Source of the DNA: Trichlorobacter thiogenes
GTDB taxonomy: Bacteria > Desulfobacterota > Desulfuromonadia > Geobacterales > Pseudopelobacteraceae
DNA length: 64,000 bases
NCBI RefSeq assembly: GCF_900167465.1
Contig: NZ_FUWR01000003.1
Location: forward strand, 62,001 to 126,000
Direction: 5' to 3'
In this document: positions 46,492-57,077 of the stretch, piece by piece
Layout: the number at the start of each line of letters is the position of its first letter
Position numbering within the stretch: the first letter of the stretch is position 1
Program-made: the position numbers and the translations under genes
Notes under the pieces: model-generated
What the model saw: only the letters and a program-made list of their open reading frames with translations
The model's database searches: none
What the model was told of the DNA's origin: nothing

Positions 46492-47829
46492 ATGCAAGGA
46501 CTTTTGATAGAAACAGTGGAGCCCGGTTCTCCGGCAGACCGTGCCGGACTGCAACCGGGCCAGCACCTGCTGGAGATTGACGGCACCCGCCTGCGTGATC
46601 TGATCGATTACAGCTGGCTGGCCAGTGACGATGAGGCCGAGCTTACCGTGGCAGCAGAAGATGGCACTATTCAGACCGTGCTGCTGGAGCCTGAACCTGG
46701 TGAACCGCCCGGCCTGGCCTTTGCCCCACCGGAACCGAAGCGCTGCGGCAACAACTGCATCTTCTGCTTTGTGCATCAGCTGCCCAAAGGGTTACGACGC
46801 CCCCTCTACGTCAAGGACGAGGACTACCGGCTCTCGTTCCTGCAGGGCACCTATGTCACCCTCAGCAACCTGAAACCGGCTGAGCTGCGCCGGATCATCA
46901 AACAACGCCTCTCGCCGCTCTATATCTCAGTCCATGCTGTTGATCCGGCGGTACGAGAGAAACTGCTGGGCAGAACCAACATCCCCCCGATTCTTGAGCA
47001 GCTGAAAGAGCTGGCCAAGGCGCGGATAGAACTGCACACCCAGGTGGTACTCTGCCCCGGTATCAATGACGGGGCGATTCTGGAGCAGACCGTCACTGAG
47101 CTGGCAAACCTCTATCCGTCGGTGCGTTCCCTGGCAGTGGTGCCGGTGGGCCTGACCGAGCATCGGCAACGGCTGCCTGAATTGGCTCCGGTTGATCGTG
47201 GCTACGCAGCCGCGTTTCTGGACCGTTGGCTGCCCCGCATGCGGGCCGTTAACAAACAGCTGGGTGAGGCCTTTCTGCAACTGGCGGATGAGTTCTTCCT
47301 GAAGGCCGATTATCCCTTCCCGGCACTCAAAGAATACGGGGACCTGCCCCAATGGGAAAACGGGGTTGGCATGGTGGCCTGGTTTTTAAAGGATGCAGCC
47401 GCGGTGCTGAAGCGGGCGAAACCGCTGCCACCACTTACGGCAACCGTGGTTACCGGTCAATCATCCGTTGGTTTTGTCACCAGCTTTTTAGCAGACCTGG
47501 GTAAAAGAACAGGCTGTTCCCTGACGGCAGCAGCTATTCCCAACCAGCTGTTTGGCACCAGCGTCACCGTCACCGGCCTGGTTAGCGGTAAAGACATTAT
47601 ACGCGAACTGCAGGGCAAACCGTTGGGTCAGATCCTGCTCATCCCGGAGGTTATGCTGAAAGAGGGGGAAGGTTGTTTTCTTGACAACCTGACACCAGCA
47701 GACCTCAGCCGCGAGCTCGGGGTAGCGGTCCTTCCCTTTGAGCCGACCCCTGCGGGCCTGTACAAGACCCTGAAGAGCCTGACCACCAGAAAGCTTAAGC
47801 TGATGCAGGTTACCGGCACGCACCACTGA
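46492..47829 (+). CDS. DUF512 radical SAM-like protein with N-terminal PDZ
   Basis: 445 aa. The N-terminus is a short PDZ-like domain (VEPGSPADRAGLQPGQHLLEIDG). A radical SAM-type cluster motif CGNNCIFC (CX3CX2C) is followed by VHQLPKGLRRPLYVKDEDYRLSFL-type sequence. The C-terminal half is DUF512 with TGQSSVGFV and MLKEGEG-containing strands. These proteins are widespread in anaerobes; the reaction is unknown. The ATG at 46492 begins conserved sequence but has only a weak ribosome site. Confidence 0.87.
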   Translation: MQGLLIETVEPGSPADRAGLQPGQHLLEIDGTRLRDLIDYSWLASDDEAELTVAAEDGTIQTVLLEPEPGEPPGLAFAPPEPKRCGNNCIFCFVHQLPKGLRRPLYVKDEDYRLSFLQGTYVTLSNLKPAELRRIIKQRLSPLYISVHAVDPAVREKLLGRTNIPPILEQLKELAKARIELHTQVVLCPGINDGAILEQTVTELANLYPSVRSLAVVPVGLTEHRQRLPELAPVDRGYAAAFLDRWLPRMRAVNKQLGEAFLQLADEFFLKADYPFPALKEYGDLPQWENGVGMVAWFLKDAAAVLKRAKPLPPLTATVVTGQSSVGFVTSFLADLGKRTGCSLTAAAIPNQLFGTSVTVTGLVSGKDIIRELQGKPLGQILLIPEVMLKEGEGCFLDNLTPADLSRELGVAVLPFEPTPAGLYKTLKSLTTRKLKLMQVTGTHH

Positions 47830-47872
47830 TTTTTACCGTTCACGCACCAAACAAAGAAAAGGATGCCCTGGC

Positions 47873-48871
47873 ATGATAAAAACTATCATCTGTCTGCTCT
47901 GTCTGGCCACCCTCCTGGCAGGCTGTTCACACACGGTTGAGGTGGCAAAGTACCGGGAGGCCGCCATGGATCAAGCGGTGGCCGAGATACTTCCGCCCCA
48001 ACACGTTATTGAGAAAAAGCAGCCCAAGGTGGCAATCCTGCCCCTTGGAGAACCGTTTGAATACAGCGGCCGCCTCAGCCCTGGTGCCCAGGAAGGGCTG
48101 ACCCAGATTGTATCAAAAGGCTGTGGCATGGAGGTGGTTGAACGGAGCCAGGCCCAGAAACTTTTTGATGAGAAAAAATTTGTCTGGTCACTGGATATGG
48201 CCGCTGATTTTTCAGAAATAACCAGCATGGTCCAGGGGATTGATTATGTTGTGCTGGGTTCCATAACCAACCCGGTGGCGCGAGCCGAATTTACACCCAG
48301 CCAGACCACCTGCGACAACAAAGGGAAATGCACGACCACCAAACCATCCTGCACAATCAAGGGGGCTGCCACCGTCAACATCCGGGTCATAAACGCCTCA
48401 ACAGGTTCCATTGCCCAGGCATTTGAACCGTTCAAAGGCAGTGTCAGCACGACGACCACTGCAGAGGCACGACATGAATGCCGGGTTCGCAATGCCACAG
48501 CGGTTATTAATCAGGCAGTGGCCAACGCGATAAGCAAGGCGAAGCGACCTTTTATTGAGGCATTCCCCCGTTACGGCTATCTGTACAAGACCATGACCGG
48601 CCCAGACGGGACCCGCATCGCCTATGTCAACATCGGCAGACGGGACGGGGTGAAGGGGGGCGATGACGTTGAACTGCTCCGCTATATCAAAGAGGTTGAC
48701 CGGGTACGCAAGACCGAACGGCTGACCACGCAGAAAATTGCCGATGTCACCATTGCCGACACCGACCTGCAGGAAGACCGGAGTATTATCATCATACCAG
48801 AGGAATACTCCAGCCTGATCATGCCCGGCCTGGCGGTTAAAACAAAATACAACAGCAGCTTTTTCTGGTGA
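47873..48871 (+). CDS. CsgG/LpoB-like lipoprotein
   Basis: 332 aa. A lipoprotein signal with lipobox LLAGC (Cys18) anchors it to the outer membrane or inner membrane. The domain VAILPLGEPFEYSGRLSPGAQEGLTQIVSKG, then VVERSQAQKLFDEKKF and GIDYVVLGSITN resembles the CsgG/LpoB fold. A central cysteine-containing insertion (CDNKGKCTTTKPSC) is unusual. The role is unknown; outer-membrane assembly or peptidoglycan synthase activation are family options. Confidence 0.8.
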   Translation: MIKTIICLLCLATLLAGCSHTVEVAKYREAAMDQAVAEILPPQHVIEKKQPKVAILPLGEPFEYSGRLSPGAQEGLTQIVSKGCGMEVVERSQAQKLFDEKKFVWSLDMAADFSEITSMVQGIDYVVLGSITNPVARAEFTPSQTTCDNKGKCTTTKPSCTIKGAATVNIRVINASTGSIAQAFEPFKGSVSTTTTAEARHECRVRNATAVINQAVANAISKAKRPFIEAFPRYGYLYKTMTGPDGTRIAYVNIGRRDGVKGGDDVELLRYIKEVDRVRKTERLTTQKIADVTIADTDLQEDRSIIIIPEEYSSLIMPGLAVKTKYNSSFFW

Positions 48872-48909
48872 TCACGTTAAGCATAACCGTGCTTCATAAC
48901 AACAAACAA

Positions 48910-48939
48910 AAAGGGCCGGTGATCTCTCACCGGCCCTTT
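48910..48939. terminator. Bidirectional terminator between convergent genes
   Basis: AAAGGGCCGGTGA (48910-48922) pairs with TCACCGGCCCTTT (48927-48939), with A- and T-rich flanks on either side. It serves the lipoprotein gene (plus) and the cyclophilin gene (minus). Confidence 0.9.
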
Positions 48940-48962
48940 CTTCGTCCTCTGTCTACCCAGTA

Positions 48963-49478
48963 CTACTCAACCAGTTTGGCGGAGATGATGGTGATCGGCT
49001 CCAGCGGTACATCGCCATGACCGTTTTTGTTGCCGGTCTTGACCTGACGCATCTCATCCACCACGTCCATCCCTTCAATCACCTGGCCAAATACGCAGTA
49101 GCCAAAATCATCCTGACGCTTGCCTTTGTTGTCCAGAAAAGCGTTATCCACGGTATTGATGAAGAACTGTGAGGTGGCGGAATCAACCAGTGCCGTACGG
49201 GCCATGGCCACGCTGCCACGAACGTTTTTAAGCCCGTTCTGAGCCTCGTTCTTAATGGCAAACTTGGTCTTTTTCTGCTGCATGTCGGCATCCATACCGC
49301 CACCCTGGATCATAAAATCCTTAATCACACGGTGGAAGATCAGACCGTCATAGTAGCCGTCCTTCACATAGCCCAGAAAGTTTTTAACGGTGATTGGTGC
49401 CTTTTCCTTATTCAGCTCAAGGGTAATGTTTCCCTTACTGGTTTCAAGCAACACTTTGGGATTGGTTTCTTCTGACAT
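48963..49478 (-). CDS. ppiB: Cyclophilin-type peptidyl-prolyl cis-trans isomerase
   Basis: 171 aa, cytoplasmic (no signal). Catalytic core [14 protein letters not shown], then [19 protein letters not shown] and the [14 protein letters not shown] region. The usual tryptophan of the cyclosporin site is not present ([10 protein letters not shown]), as in many bacterial forms. AGGAGG lies seven bases before the ATG. Confidence 0.94.
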   Translation of the reverse strand: MSEETNPKVLLETSKGNITLELNKEKAPITVKNFLGYVKDGYYDGLIFHRVIKDFMIQGGGMDADMQQKKTKFAIKNEAQNGLKNVRGSVAMARTALVDSATSQFFINTVDNAFLDNKGKRQDDFGYCVFGQVIEGMDVVDEMRQVKTGNKNGHGDVPLEPITIISAKLVE

Positions 49479-49610
49479 CTCTCGCCTCCTGCCACCGACA
49501 CTGCGGTAGGTATGAAATTTAGGTTATTTTGTATAGCATACCGTTCCACACCAGAAAAGGTAATTTGAACTCTTTGACAGGACCGTCACCTTTCGCTACC
49601 CTGTCTCACC

Positions 49611-50783
49611 ATGCGCAGCCTTGAGAACAGCATCATCCGCCTCCTGAAACAGAAACCGTTCTACGGACACCTGCTGCTGCAACTGCGGCGTGTCCCCCTG
49701 CAAGGCGGTGATCGGTCCGTTGCCATCACCGTCCGGGACGGCATACCGATCCTGTCGGTTAATGACGCCTCCTTCAGCAGTTTTACCCCGCCGGAACAGG
49801 AAGCGTTGCTGGAGCACCTGCTGAAACATCTGCTCCACCTGCATCCGCTGCGGCGCCGTGAGCGTACTCCCCATGACTGGGATGTTGCCTGCGATCTGGC
49901 CATCAACCCAGGTATTGACGGCCTGCCCGGTGGGGCTCTGTACCCCCAAAATTTTAGGATGGAAACAGGCCTGTCTGCTGAAGAATACTACGACCTGATC
50001 GTACCACCCTTTGACCTGGGCAACCAGGAAGGCAGCGGTGCAGGCAGGGCTGAACAATCAAGCAGCGGGATTGATGGCGCTGGGGCTGGGCAGCAACTGC
50101 ACGATGCAGAGACCATTGATGACCATCAGGCCTGGCAGGATAGCGACAGCACCCCGCTGACCCTTGCCGAAGAGATGCTGCGCAGTATGGTGCAGGATGC
50201 CCTGCGGGGCAGTGATGGTGAAACCCCGGCAGATATCCGGGCAGTGGTGGATAGCCTGCTGCACCCGGCGCCGATCCCCTGGCGACAGGTCCTGCGCCAG
50301 TTCATTGCAACTGCTGGCAGAACCGGCCATAGCAGCACCTGGATGCGGGAACATCGCCGTTTTTCCCACCAGACCCCAGGTGTCCGCAAACGTCGTAAAC
50401 TGAACCTGCTGGTGGGGATCGATGTCAGCGATTCCACTAACATCGTGGCACTACGGGAAGCATTTGCAGCAGAACTGGTCAATCTGGCCCGAGGGCGGGA
50501 CTGCAGCATCACGGTGCTGTACGCCAACAGCCGGATTCAGCAGGTCGAGACATTCAGGGGTGCCTCATTTGTGGCCCAACGGTATGATGGCGGTGGCTTT
50601 ACTGACCTGCGTCCGGTCTTTGAGTATGCCCAAACCATGCATCCCCTGCCTGCCGCGGTAATCTACCTGACCGACGGCATCGGCCCGGTACCGGAGCAGA
50701 TGACCTTCCCTACCCTGTGGGTGCTGACACAGGATGGAGAAAAACCGGCACCATGGGGGGTGGAACTCAGGTTGACGGTATGA
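49611..50783 (+). CDS. DUF2201 vWA-like metallopeptidase-type protein
   Basis: 390 aa. The N-terminal region is DUF2201 (putative metallopeptidase) with ALLEHLLKHLLHLHPLR in place of a classical HExxH, then DVACDLAINPGID. The C-terminal vWA-like domain has DVSDS as MIDAS and FTDLRPVFEYA. These proteins usually pair with a MoxR-type ATPase, but none is adjacent. No clear ribosome site precedes the ATG. It converges on the MutY-like gene with a 17-base overlap at the 3' ends. Confidence 0.82.
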   Translation: MRSLENSIIRLLKQKPFYGHLLLQLRRVPLQGGDRSVAITVRDGIPILSVNDASFSSFTPPEQEALLEHLLKHLLHLHPLRRRERTPHDWDVACDLAINPGIDGLPGGALYPQNFRMETGLSAEEYYDLIVPPFDLGNQEGSGAGRAEQSSSGIDGAGAGQQLHDAETIDDHQAWQDSDSTPLTLAEEMLRSMVQDALRGSDGETPADIRAVVDSLLHPAPIPWRQVLRQFIATAGRTGHSSTWMREHRRFSHQTPGVRKRRKLNLLVGIDVSDSTNIVALREAFAAELVNLARGRDCSITVLYANSRIQQVETFRGASFVAQRYDGGGFTDLRPVFEYAQTMHPLPAAVIYLTDGIGPVPEQMTFPTLWVLTQDGEKPAPWGVELRLTV

Positions 50784-51726
50784 TGAATTTTCCTCCCGTC
50801 TTCTGAATAAACCCATCCTGCACCATTCCCCCCAGAATCCGCTCAAACCTTTCTGTCTCAACATCCAGCTGTTTTTGCATGGCACGGGCAGTCATCTCGT
50901 TAGAACCAAGCAACAATCGCAGCACCGCCCCACGGATCTGTCGATCAGAACCTTCAAACCTGCTCTGGACAGTGTGATGACGGCTCCTGCGGCTGGGATT
51001 GGGAAAGCGGCGCTTCAGGTCACTGCCGTAATCCATCAGGGCGTTGTACCAGATGCGGGGATTTTCACGATCCAGCACCGCCTCTGCAACCGGTAACAGC
51101 TGTTTATCGGTAATCCCTTCCTGATCAGCAAAGAAAAAATGCAGCAGTACGGCCCGGATATTGGTTTCAAGAAAGACCTGGGGCCGGTTGAAAGCAAAGG
51201 AGGCGATCGCCCCGGCGGTGTAGGGACCGATGCCGGGCAATTGCTGTAACAGGACAGGATCATCCGGTATGCTGCCGCCCCATTGTTCCACCATCATCCG
51301 TGCTGCCCGCTGCAGGTTCAGGGCGCGACGGTTGTAGCCCAACCCCTGCCAGGCTGCCAGTAGATCAGAGACCGGGGCTTCAGCAAGAGTTTGCGGATCA
51401 GGAAAGCGTTGCATAAAGACAGTAAATTTGGGAATCACCCGATCTACCTGGGTTTGCTGCAGCATGACCTCAGAGACCAGTACCCGATAGTGATCAATGC
51501 CATCTCGCCAGGGCAGGTCACGACGATATGCAGCATAATAGCTGTACACAAGCTGCTGTAACAACTTCACAGGACCATCTGTCACCCCTTGTTCACCGGC
51601 AGATCGTTTAAGTTCTGATTCTGCAGATGTATCTTCGCCAACCGGCCAGAGCTGCATCTCATGCTTGCAGTCAGGCACAGCTTTCAGGTAGGCTGCTTGC
51701 AACTGTTCTGTTTGAGAGGATGACAT
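50767..51726 (-). CDS. MutY-like HhH-GPD DNA glycosylase lacking the Fe-S cluster
   Basis: 319 aa. HhH-GPD core with VSEVMLQQTQVDRV, helix-hairpin-helix LPGIGPYTAGAIASFAF and MDYGSDLKRRF. The catalytic Asp expected at VLDTN/ILDGN reads FLETN, so Asp is replaced by Glu (codon GAA). The C-terminal CX6CX2CX5C cluster of MutY/EndoIII is absent and a winged-helix-like tail follows. Residues 1-50 are poorly conserved. It probably excises a mispaired base, but specificity is uncertain. AAAGGTG lies six bases before the ATG at 51726. Confidence 0.8.
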   Translation of the reverse strand: MSSSQTEQLQAAYLKAVPDCKHEMQLWPVGEDTSAESELKRSAGEQGVTDGPVKLLQQLVYSYYAAYRRDLPWRDGIDHYRVLVSEVMLQQTQVDRVIPKFTVFMQRFPDPQTLAEAPVSDLLAAWQGLGYNRRALNLQRAARMMVEQWGGSIPDDPVLLQQLPGIGPYTAGAIASFAFNRPQVFLETNIRAVLLHFFFADQEGITDKQLLPVAEAVLDRENPRIWYNALMDYGSDLKRRFPNPSRRSRHHTVQSRFEGSDRQIRGAVLRLLLGSNEMTARAMQKQLDVETERFERILGGMVQDGFIQKTGGKFIIPST

Positions 51727-52135
51727 GGAGACACCTTTACAACCAATGACTGATGATTCTGTCCGTGAACTGCTGGAGGCTGCCGGGGCGCAGGTAATGG
51801 CCCGTTCCGGCCGTTCTGAAAGCTACAGCGCCCCCCGTGAATTTTCCTTTGAAGCCAAGGCGATCTTTCCCAACGGCATGGGGCTGCATATTGTTGCCCG
51901 TCAGTTCAACTACCGCGACCCCTGGGAGGCAACCGGCCGGGTTAATGATCTGGTGGATGTGATGCTGCTGCGAGACGGAGCGCTCACCCCACTGCCCAAA
52001 GGCTACCCCTTCTTTCAGGGGATTGAGGAAGAATGCGGAGTGGATGAAACCGTCCTCAAAGAGATCATCGCCTGTGTCAGCGGGGTCAATGTTAAACTGT
52101 ATGAGCTGCAGCGGATCACCGGTGATCTGGACTAA
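51725..52135 (+). CDS. Conserved hypothetical protein
   Basis: 136 aa soluble alpha/beta protein, not assigned to a family with a known role. Visible segments include AKAIFPNGMGLHIVARQFNY and VDVMLLRDGALTPLPKGYPF. AGAGGA lies four bases before the ATG at 51725; a second ATG is at 51746. Its start codon overlaps that of the divergent MutY-like gene in a CATG palindrome. A bidirectional terminator follows it. Confidence 0.7.
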   Translation: METPLQPMTDDSVRELLEAAGAQVMARSGRSESYSAPREFSFEAKAIFPNGMGLHIVARQFNYRDPWEATGRVNDLVDVMLLRDGALTPLPKGYPFFQGIEEECGVDETVLKEIIACVSGVNVKLYELQRITGDLD

Positions 52136-52144
52136 CCTGAACAA

Positions 52145-52177
52145 GCAAGGGGCACCTGAAAATCAGGTGCCCCTTGC
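52145..52177. terminator. Bidirectional terminator
   Basis: GCAAGGGGCACCTGA pairs with TCAGGTGCCCCTTGC around an AAA loop (stem about 15 bp). It lies between the 51725 gene and the convergent small membrane protein gene. Confidence 0.85.
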
Positions 52178-52206
52178 CAACGCTATGGTCCAGGTTACAG
52201 AGCCTG

Positions 52207-52419
52207 TTATGAACGATGTTTTTCGCTGAACCCTTTGAAACCACCCTGGGGCTGAGGTATCGGCTTCCGCTTGGGGGCGGTCATATCCCAGACCATCTTG
52301 GAAAGTGATTTTTCCACCGGAAACAGTGCCAGGGCAAACAGAAACAGGAGCAGAAAGACTCCGAAGAAGCATGCCAGCATAATTACCACAACCATAATTG
52401 CTTCTACAAACAACGGCAT
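52207..52419 (-). CDS. Small single-span membrane protein
   Basis: 70 aa, not recognised. MPLFVEAIMVVVIMLACFFG continues into a long hydrophobic stretch (to about residue 34), one or two helices. A basic, Pro/Gln-rich cytoplasmic tail follows (KRKPIPQPQGGFKGFSEKHRS). The ATG at 52419 has AGGAGG seven bases upstream, so it is preferred to the in-frame ATG at 52443. Confidence 0.75.
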   Translation of the reverse strand: MPLFVEAIMVVVIMLACFFGVFLLLFLFALALFPVEKSLSKMVWDMTAPKRKPIPQPQGGFKGFSEKHRS

Positions 52420-52512
52420 GGGCTTCCTCCTGTTTTGATGCAAACTGTGTTTATACTAACACACAATCACGCCAGTTTCCAATCAGGCTTTTAAAACAGA
52501 CAAACCATCCGG

Positions 52513-53004
52513 CTAGTTATCAGCAGCAACCTGTTGCCGCCGTTCTTCCTTAAGCATATCCAGAGCGACCAGAGCAACCCCGACACAGATCAGGGAATCA
52601 GCCACGTTAAAGGCTGGCCAGTGGTGGCTCTTCCAGTAGACATCCAGAAAATCGATTACCTCACCCAATCGTACCCGGTCAATCAGATTACCGATGGCCC
52701 CGGAAAAGATCATGGCCAGGCTGACCTGGGCCAGCTTCTGATCGTCACGCATCTTCTTCAGCGCAACCACAATCACCACAGCAGCGATCAGCGTAATACC
52801 AATAAAAAATGGCAGCCTCCAGGAGGCATCAGAGAGGAAACTAAAGGCCGCCCCCCGGTTACGCAGGTAGGTAAAGCTGAATAGCCCATCAATCACCGGG
52901 ATGGACTGATGCAGAGCCATGACCCGGTCTACATACAGCTTGGTGGCCTGATCAACCACAAGCCCGACAATCGTAATAATGGAAAAGATCCCCCAACGGT
53001 TCAT
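52513..53004 (-). CDS. lspA: Lipoprotein signal peptidase (signal peptidase II)
   Basis: 163 aa inner-membrane aspartyl protease that cuts prolipoproteins before the lipidated Cys. Four transmembrane helices are visible. The catalytic aspartates are in GNLIDRVRLGEVIDFLDV and FNVADSLICVG. VDQATKLYV near the N-terminus is also conserved. It starts one base after the ileS stop, the usual ileS-lspA order. Confidence 0.96.
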   Translation of the reverse strand: MNRWGIFSIITIVGLVVDQATKLYVDRVMALHQSIPVIDGLFSFTYLRNRGAAFSFLSDASWRLPFFIGITLIAAVVIVVALKKMRDDQKLAQVSLAMIFSGAIGNLIDRVRLGEVIDFLDVYWKSHHWPAFNVADSLICVGVALVALDMLKEERRQQVAADN

Positions 53005-53005
53005 G

Positions 53006-55780
53006 CTATATCACCGCTGCAATACATTTCTGGCAGATGGTGGGATGTTCAGCATTGCTGCCCAGCTCTTCACTGTAGCACCAGCAACGTTCACACTTCT
53101 CACCCGGCGCCTTTTCAATCAGCACCTTCAGGCCTTCAACGACCGTACCGTCGTAGGCTTCTGATGAAAGTTCCTCCACCAGATCAAGGCTGGTAACAAT
53201 ACAGATTGCCCGCAGCTTTTCCAGATAATCGTTCATAAAGGCGATGGTTTCCGGTGGGGCAGAAAGCTTGACTGCAGCATCCAGTGGATGGCCAATTACC
53301 TTCTCAACCCGCTTCAGTTCCAGCGCCTTGAGCACATCGGCCCGGACATCAAACAGACGCCCCCAGCGTTCTGCCAATGTTTCGTCCTTGTTGCCAGGCA
53401 CCAGCTGTGGGAAGGCTGCCAGGTGTACACTGGCCTCACGCTCACCCGGCAGGTACTGCCAGATCTCATCGGCGGTAAAGGAGATCAGCGGCGCCAGCAG
53501 ACGGGTCAGGGTATCGGTAATCAGATACATGGCGGTCTGGCTGCTGCGACGTTCATGGGCATCTTTGCGGCTGGTATAGAGACGATCCTTGAGAATATCC
53601 AAATACTGGGCGCTCAGCTCAACCGTGCAGAAACCATTAACCGCCTGATAGATTACATGGAATTCAAAATCCGTATAGGCAGCCAGCACCCGTTCTTTCA
53701 GCAGTTCCAGGTGGTGCAGGGCCAGGCGGTCGATCGGCATCAGATCGCTAAAGGCGACGCTGTTCGTTGCCGGATCAAAATCATACAGGTTGCCCAGCAT
53801 AAAGCGGCAGGTATTACGGATCCTGCGATAGGCCTCTGCCACCCGATTCAGGATCTCTTCCGAGATCCGGTTATCATCACGGTAGTCCTGGGCTGAACAC
53901 CAGAGCCGCAAGACATCGCCCCCGAACTTCTTGATCACATCCTCTGGCGCAACCACGTTACCCATGGACTTGCTCATCTTGCGCCCCTGCCCATCCAGCA
54001 CAAAACCATGGGTCAACACTGACTTATAGGGGGCAACGCCACGGGTGCCCACGCTTTCCAACAACGACGAGTGGAACCAGCCGCGATGCTGATCGCTCCC
54101 CTCAAGGTAGAGGTCAGCCGGTGATGAGAGTTTGGGGTTGGGCTCCAGCACTGCAGCGTGGGAGACGCCGGAATCAAACCAGACATCCAGGATATCATTC
54201 TCTTTTTCAAAGGCAGTTGAGCCACACTTGGGGCATTTGGTTTCCGCAGGCAGCAGCTGTGCAGCCTCCCACTCAAACCAGACATCAGAGCTGTGCTGCT
54301 TGAACAGCCCGGCCACATGATCCATGGTGGGACCGTCGGCCAGAAACTCACCGCAATCGGTGCAGGAGAAAGCGGTAATCGGCACACCCCAGGAACGCTG
54401 GCGGGAGATACACCAGTCAGGCCTGTTTTCCACCATGCCGTAGATCCGGTCGCGGCCCCACTTGGGAATCCACTGTACCTTGTCAATCGCTTCCAACGAC
54501 TTTTGGCGAAGTTGGTTGGCATCCATAGAGATAAACCACTGCTCGGTGGCCCGGAAGATGATCGGCTTTTTACACCTCCAGCAATGGGGATAGGAGTGGG
54601 AAATAGAGCTGACACCCACCAACGCTCCCACTTCCTGCAGCTTCTCAATCACCTTGGGGTTGGCCTCAAAGACCTTTTCTCCGCCAAACAGCTCAAGGTT
54701 ACCGATATACTTACCGTGGTTATCCACCGGATTGTAGATATCAAGCCCTTCCTTCAGGCCAAGCACGTAGTCATCCTGGCCATGACCGGGAGCGGTATGA
54801 ACGCAACCGGTACCTGCCTCTAACGTGACATGCTCCCCCAGCAGAATGATGGAATCACGGTCATAGAAGGGATGCTTGCAACGTTTGCGCTCCAGCAGAG
54901 TAGCTTTGAAGGTGGCAACAGTCTCACCGGACAGGCTGTTGGCTGCCAGGAACTGATCCTTCAGTCCTTCAGCCACGATCAGCAGTTGACCATCAACCTC
55001 AACGGCGCAGTAATCATATTCAGGGTGCATGGCTATGGCCAGGTTGGCGGGGATCGTCCAGGGGGTGGTGGTCCAGATCACCACAAAAACCGGCTTGCCA
55101 GCCAGGGCCGGTATAGCGGCAGAAACATCATCCTGCAGGGCAAATTTGACAAAGATGGAAGGTGAGGTGTGATCCGCATACTCAACCTCTGCCTCGGCCA
55201 GGGCGGTCACACAGGAAGAGCACCAATGTACCGGTTTCTTACCCCGGTACAGCCCGCCGTTGTGGGCAAACTTGGCCAGCTCGGCAGCGGTCAGACCTTC
55301 ATACTCATTGGTCATGGTCATGTACGGGTTGTCCCAATCACCCAACACCCCCAGACGTTTGAACTCTTCCTTCTGGATATCGATAAATTTCTTGGCATAG
55401 ACACGGCATTCCTTGCGCATCTCAGCCTTGGTCATCTGGTGTTTCTTGGAACCCAGGTTTTTCTCCACCTGCAGCTCAATCGGCAGGCCGTGACAGTCCC
55501 AGCCCGGCACATAGGGGGCGTGGAACCCTTCCATCCGCTTGACCTTCAGCACAATATCCTTCAGGGTCTTGTTCAGGGCGTGACCGATATGGGTGTGGCC
55601 GTTGGCATAGGGAGGGCCATCATGCAGCATATAGACCGGCTTGTCCTTGCCGGCCTCCTCAATCATTCCGTACAGATCCAGTTCCTGCCAGCGTTTAAGC
55701 AGCTCCGGCTCACGCTGGTACAGGTTGGCCTTCATCGGAAAGTCGGTTTGGGGCAGGTTCAGGGTTGCTTTGTAGTCCAT
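53006..55780 (-). CDS. ileS: Isoleucyl-tRNA synthetase
   Basis: 924 aa class I synthetase. The HIGH motif is in ANGHTHIGHALNKT and KMSKS in GRKMSKSMGNV. The CP1 editing domain has WTTTPWTIPANLA and TAPGHGQDDY. The C-terminal zinc-binding region has CERCWCYSEELG and CQKC. The ATG at 55780 is preferred because GGAG lies nine bases upstream; a GTG at 55795 is in frame. Confidence 0.97.
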   Translation of the reverse strand: MDYKATLNLPQTDFPMKANLYQREPELLKRWQELDLYGMIEEAGKDKPVYMLHDGPPYANGHTHIGHALNKTLKDIVLKVKRMEGFHAPYVPGWDCHGLPIELQVEKNLGSKKHQMTKAEMRKECRVYAKKFIDIQKEEFKRLGVLGDWDNPYMTMTNEYEGLTAAELAKFAHNGGLYRGKKPVHWCSSCVTALAEAEVEYADHTSPSIFVKFALQDDVSAAIPALAGKPVFVVIWTTTPWTIPANLAIAMHPEYDYCAVEVDGQLLIVAEGLKDQFLAANSLSGETVATFKATLLERKRCKHPFYDRDSIILLGEHVTLEAGTGCVHTAPGHGQDDYVLGLKEGLDIYNPVDNHGKYIGNLELFGGEKVFEANPKVIEKLQEVGALVGVSSISHSYPHCWRCKKPIIFRATEQWFISMDANQLRQKSLEAIDKVQWIPKWGRDRIYGMVENRPDWCISRQRSWGVPITAFSCTDCGEFLADGPTMDHVAGLFKQHSSDVWFEWEAAQLLPAETKCPKCGSTAFEKENDILDVWFDSGVSHAAVLEPNPKLSSPADLYLEGSDQHRGWFHSSLLESVGTRGVAPYKSVLTHGFVLDGQGRKMSKSMGNVVAPEDVIKKFGGDVLRLWCSAQDYRDDNRISEEILNRVAEAYRRIRNTCRFMLGNLYDFDPATNSVAFSDLMPIDRLALHHLELLKERVLAAYTDFEFHVIYQAVNGFCTVELSAQYLDILKDRLYTSRKDAHERRSSQTAMYLITDTLTRLLAPLISFTADEIWQYLPGEREASVHLAAFPQLVPGNKDETLAERWGRLFDVRADVLKALELKRVEKVIGHPLDAAVKLSAPPETIAFMNDYLEKLRAICIVTSLDLVEELSSEAYDGTVVEGLKVLIEKAPGEKCERCWCYSEELGSNAEHPTICQKCIAAVI

Positions 55781-55864
55781 TGTCACGTTCTCCACAGTAA
55801 GCTGCTAAATTTGTCTAAACTACCGACATCTCAACGCCAAGTCAAGGGGATAGCGACTATCTGA

Positions 55865-56995
<1,131 letters not shown>

Positions 56996-57042
56996 GATCA
57001 CCCGTTATCGCGTCAGTACATTTTTCAACATCTACTCAAAAT

Positions 57043-57064
57043 GGGTGGGCGATGCCCACCCTTT
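57043..57064 (+). terminator. Rho-independent terminator after mreB
   Basis: GGGTGGGC / GCCCACCC perfect stem with a GAT loop, followed by TTTCTGTT. It isolates mreB from the glycosyltransferase gene. Confidence 0.85.
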
Positions 57065-57077
57065 CTGTTAGACCCCT

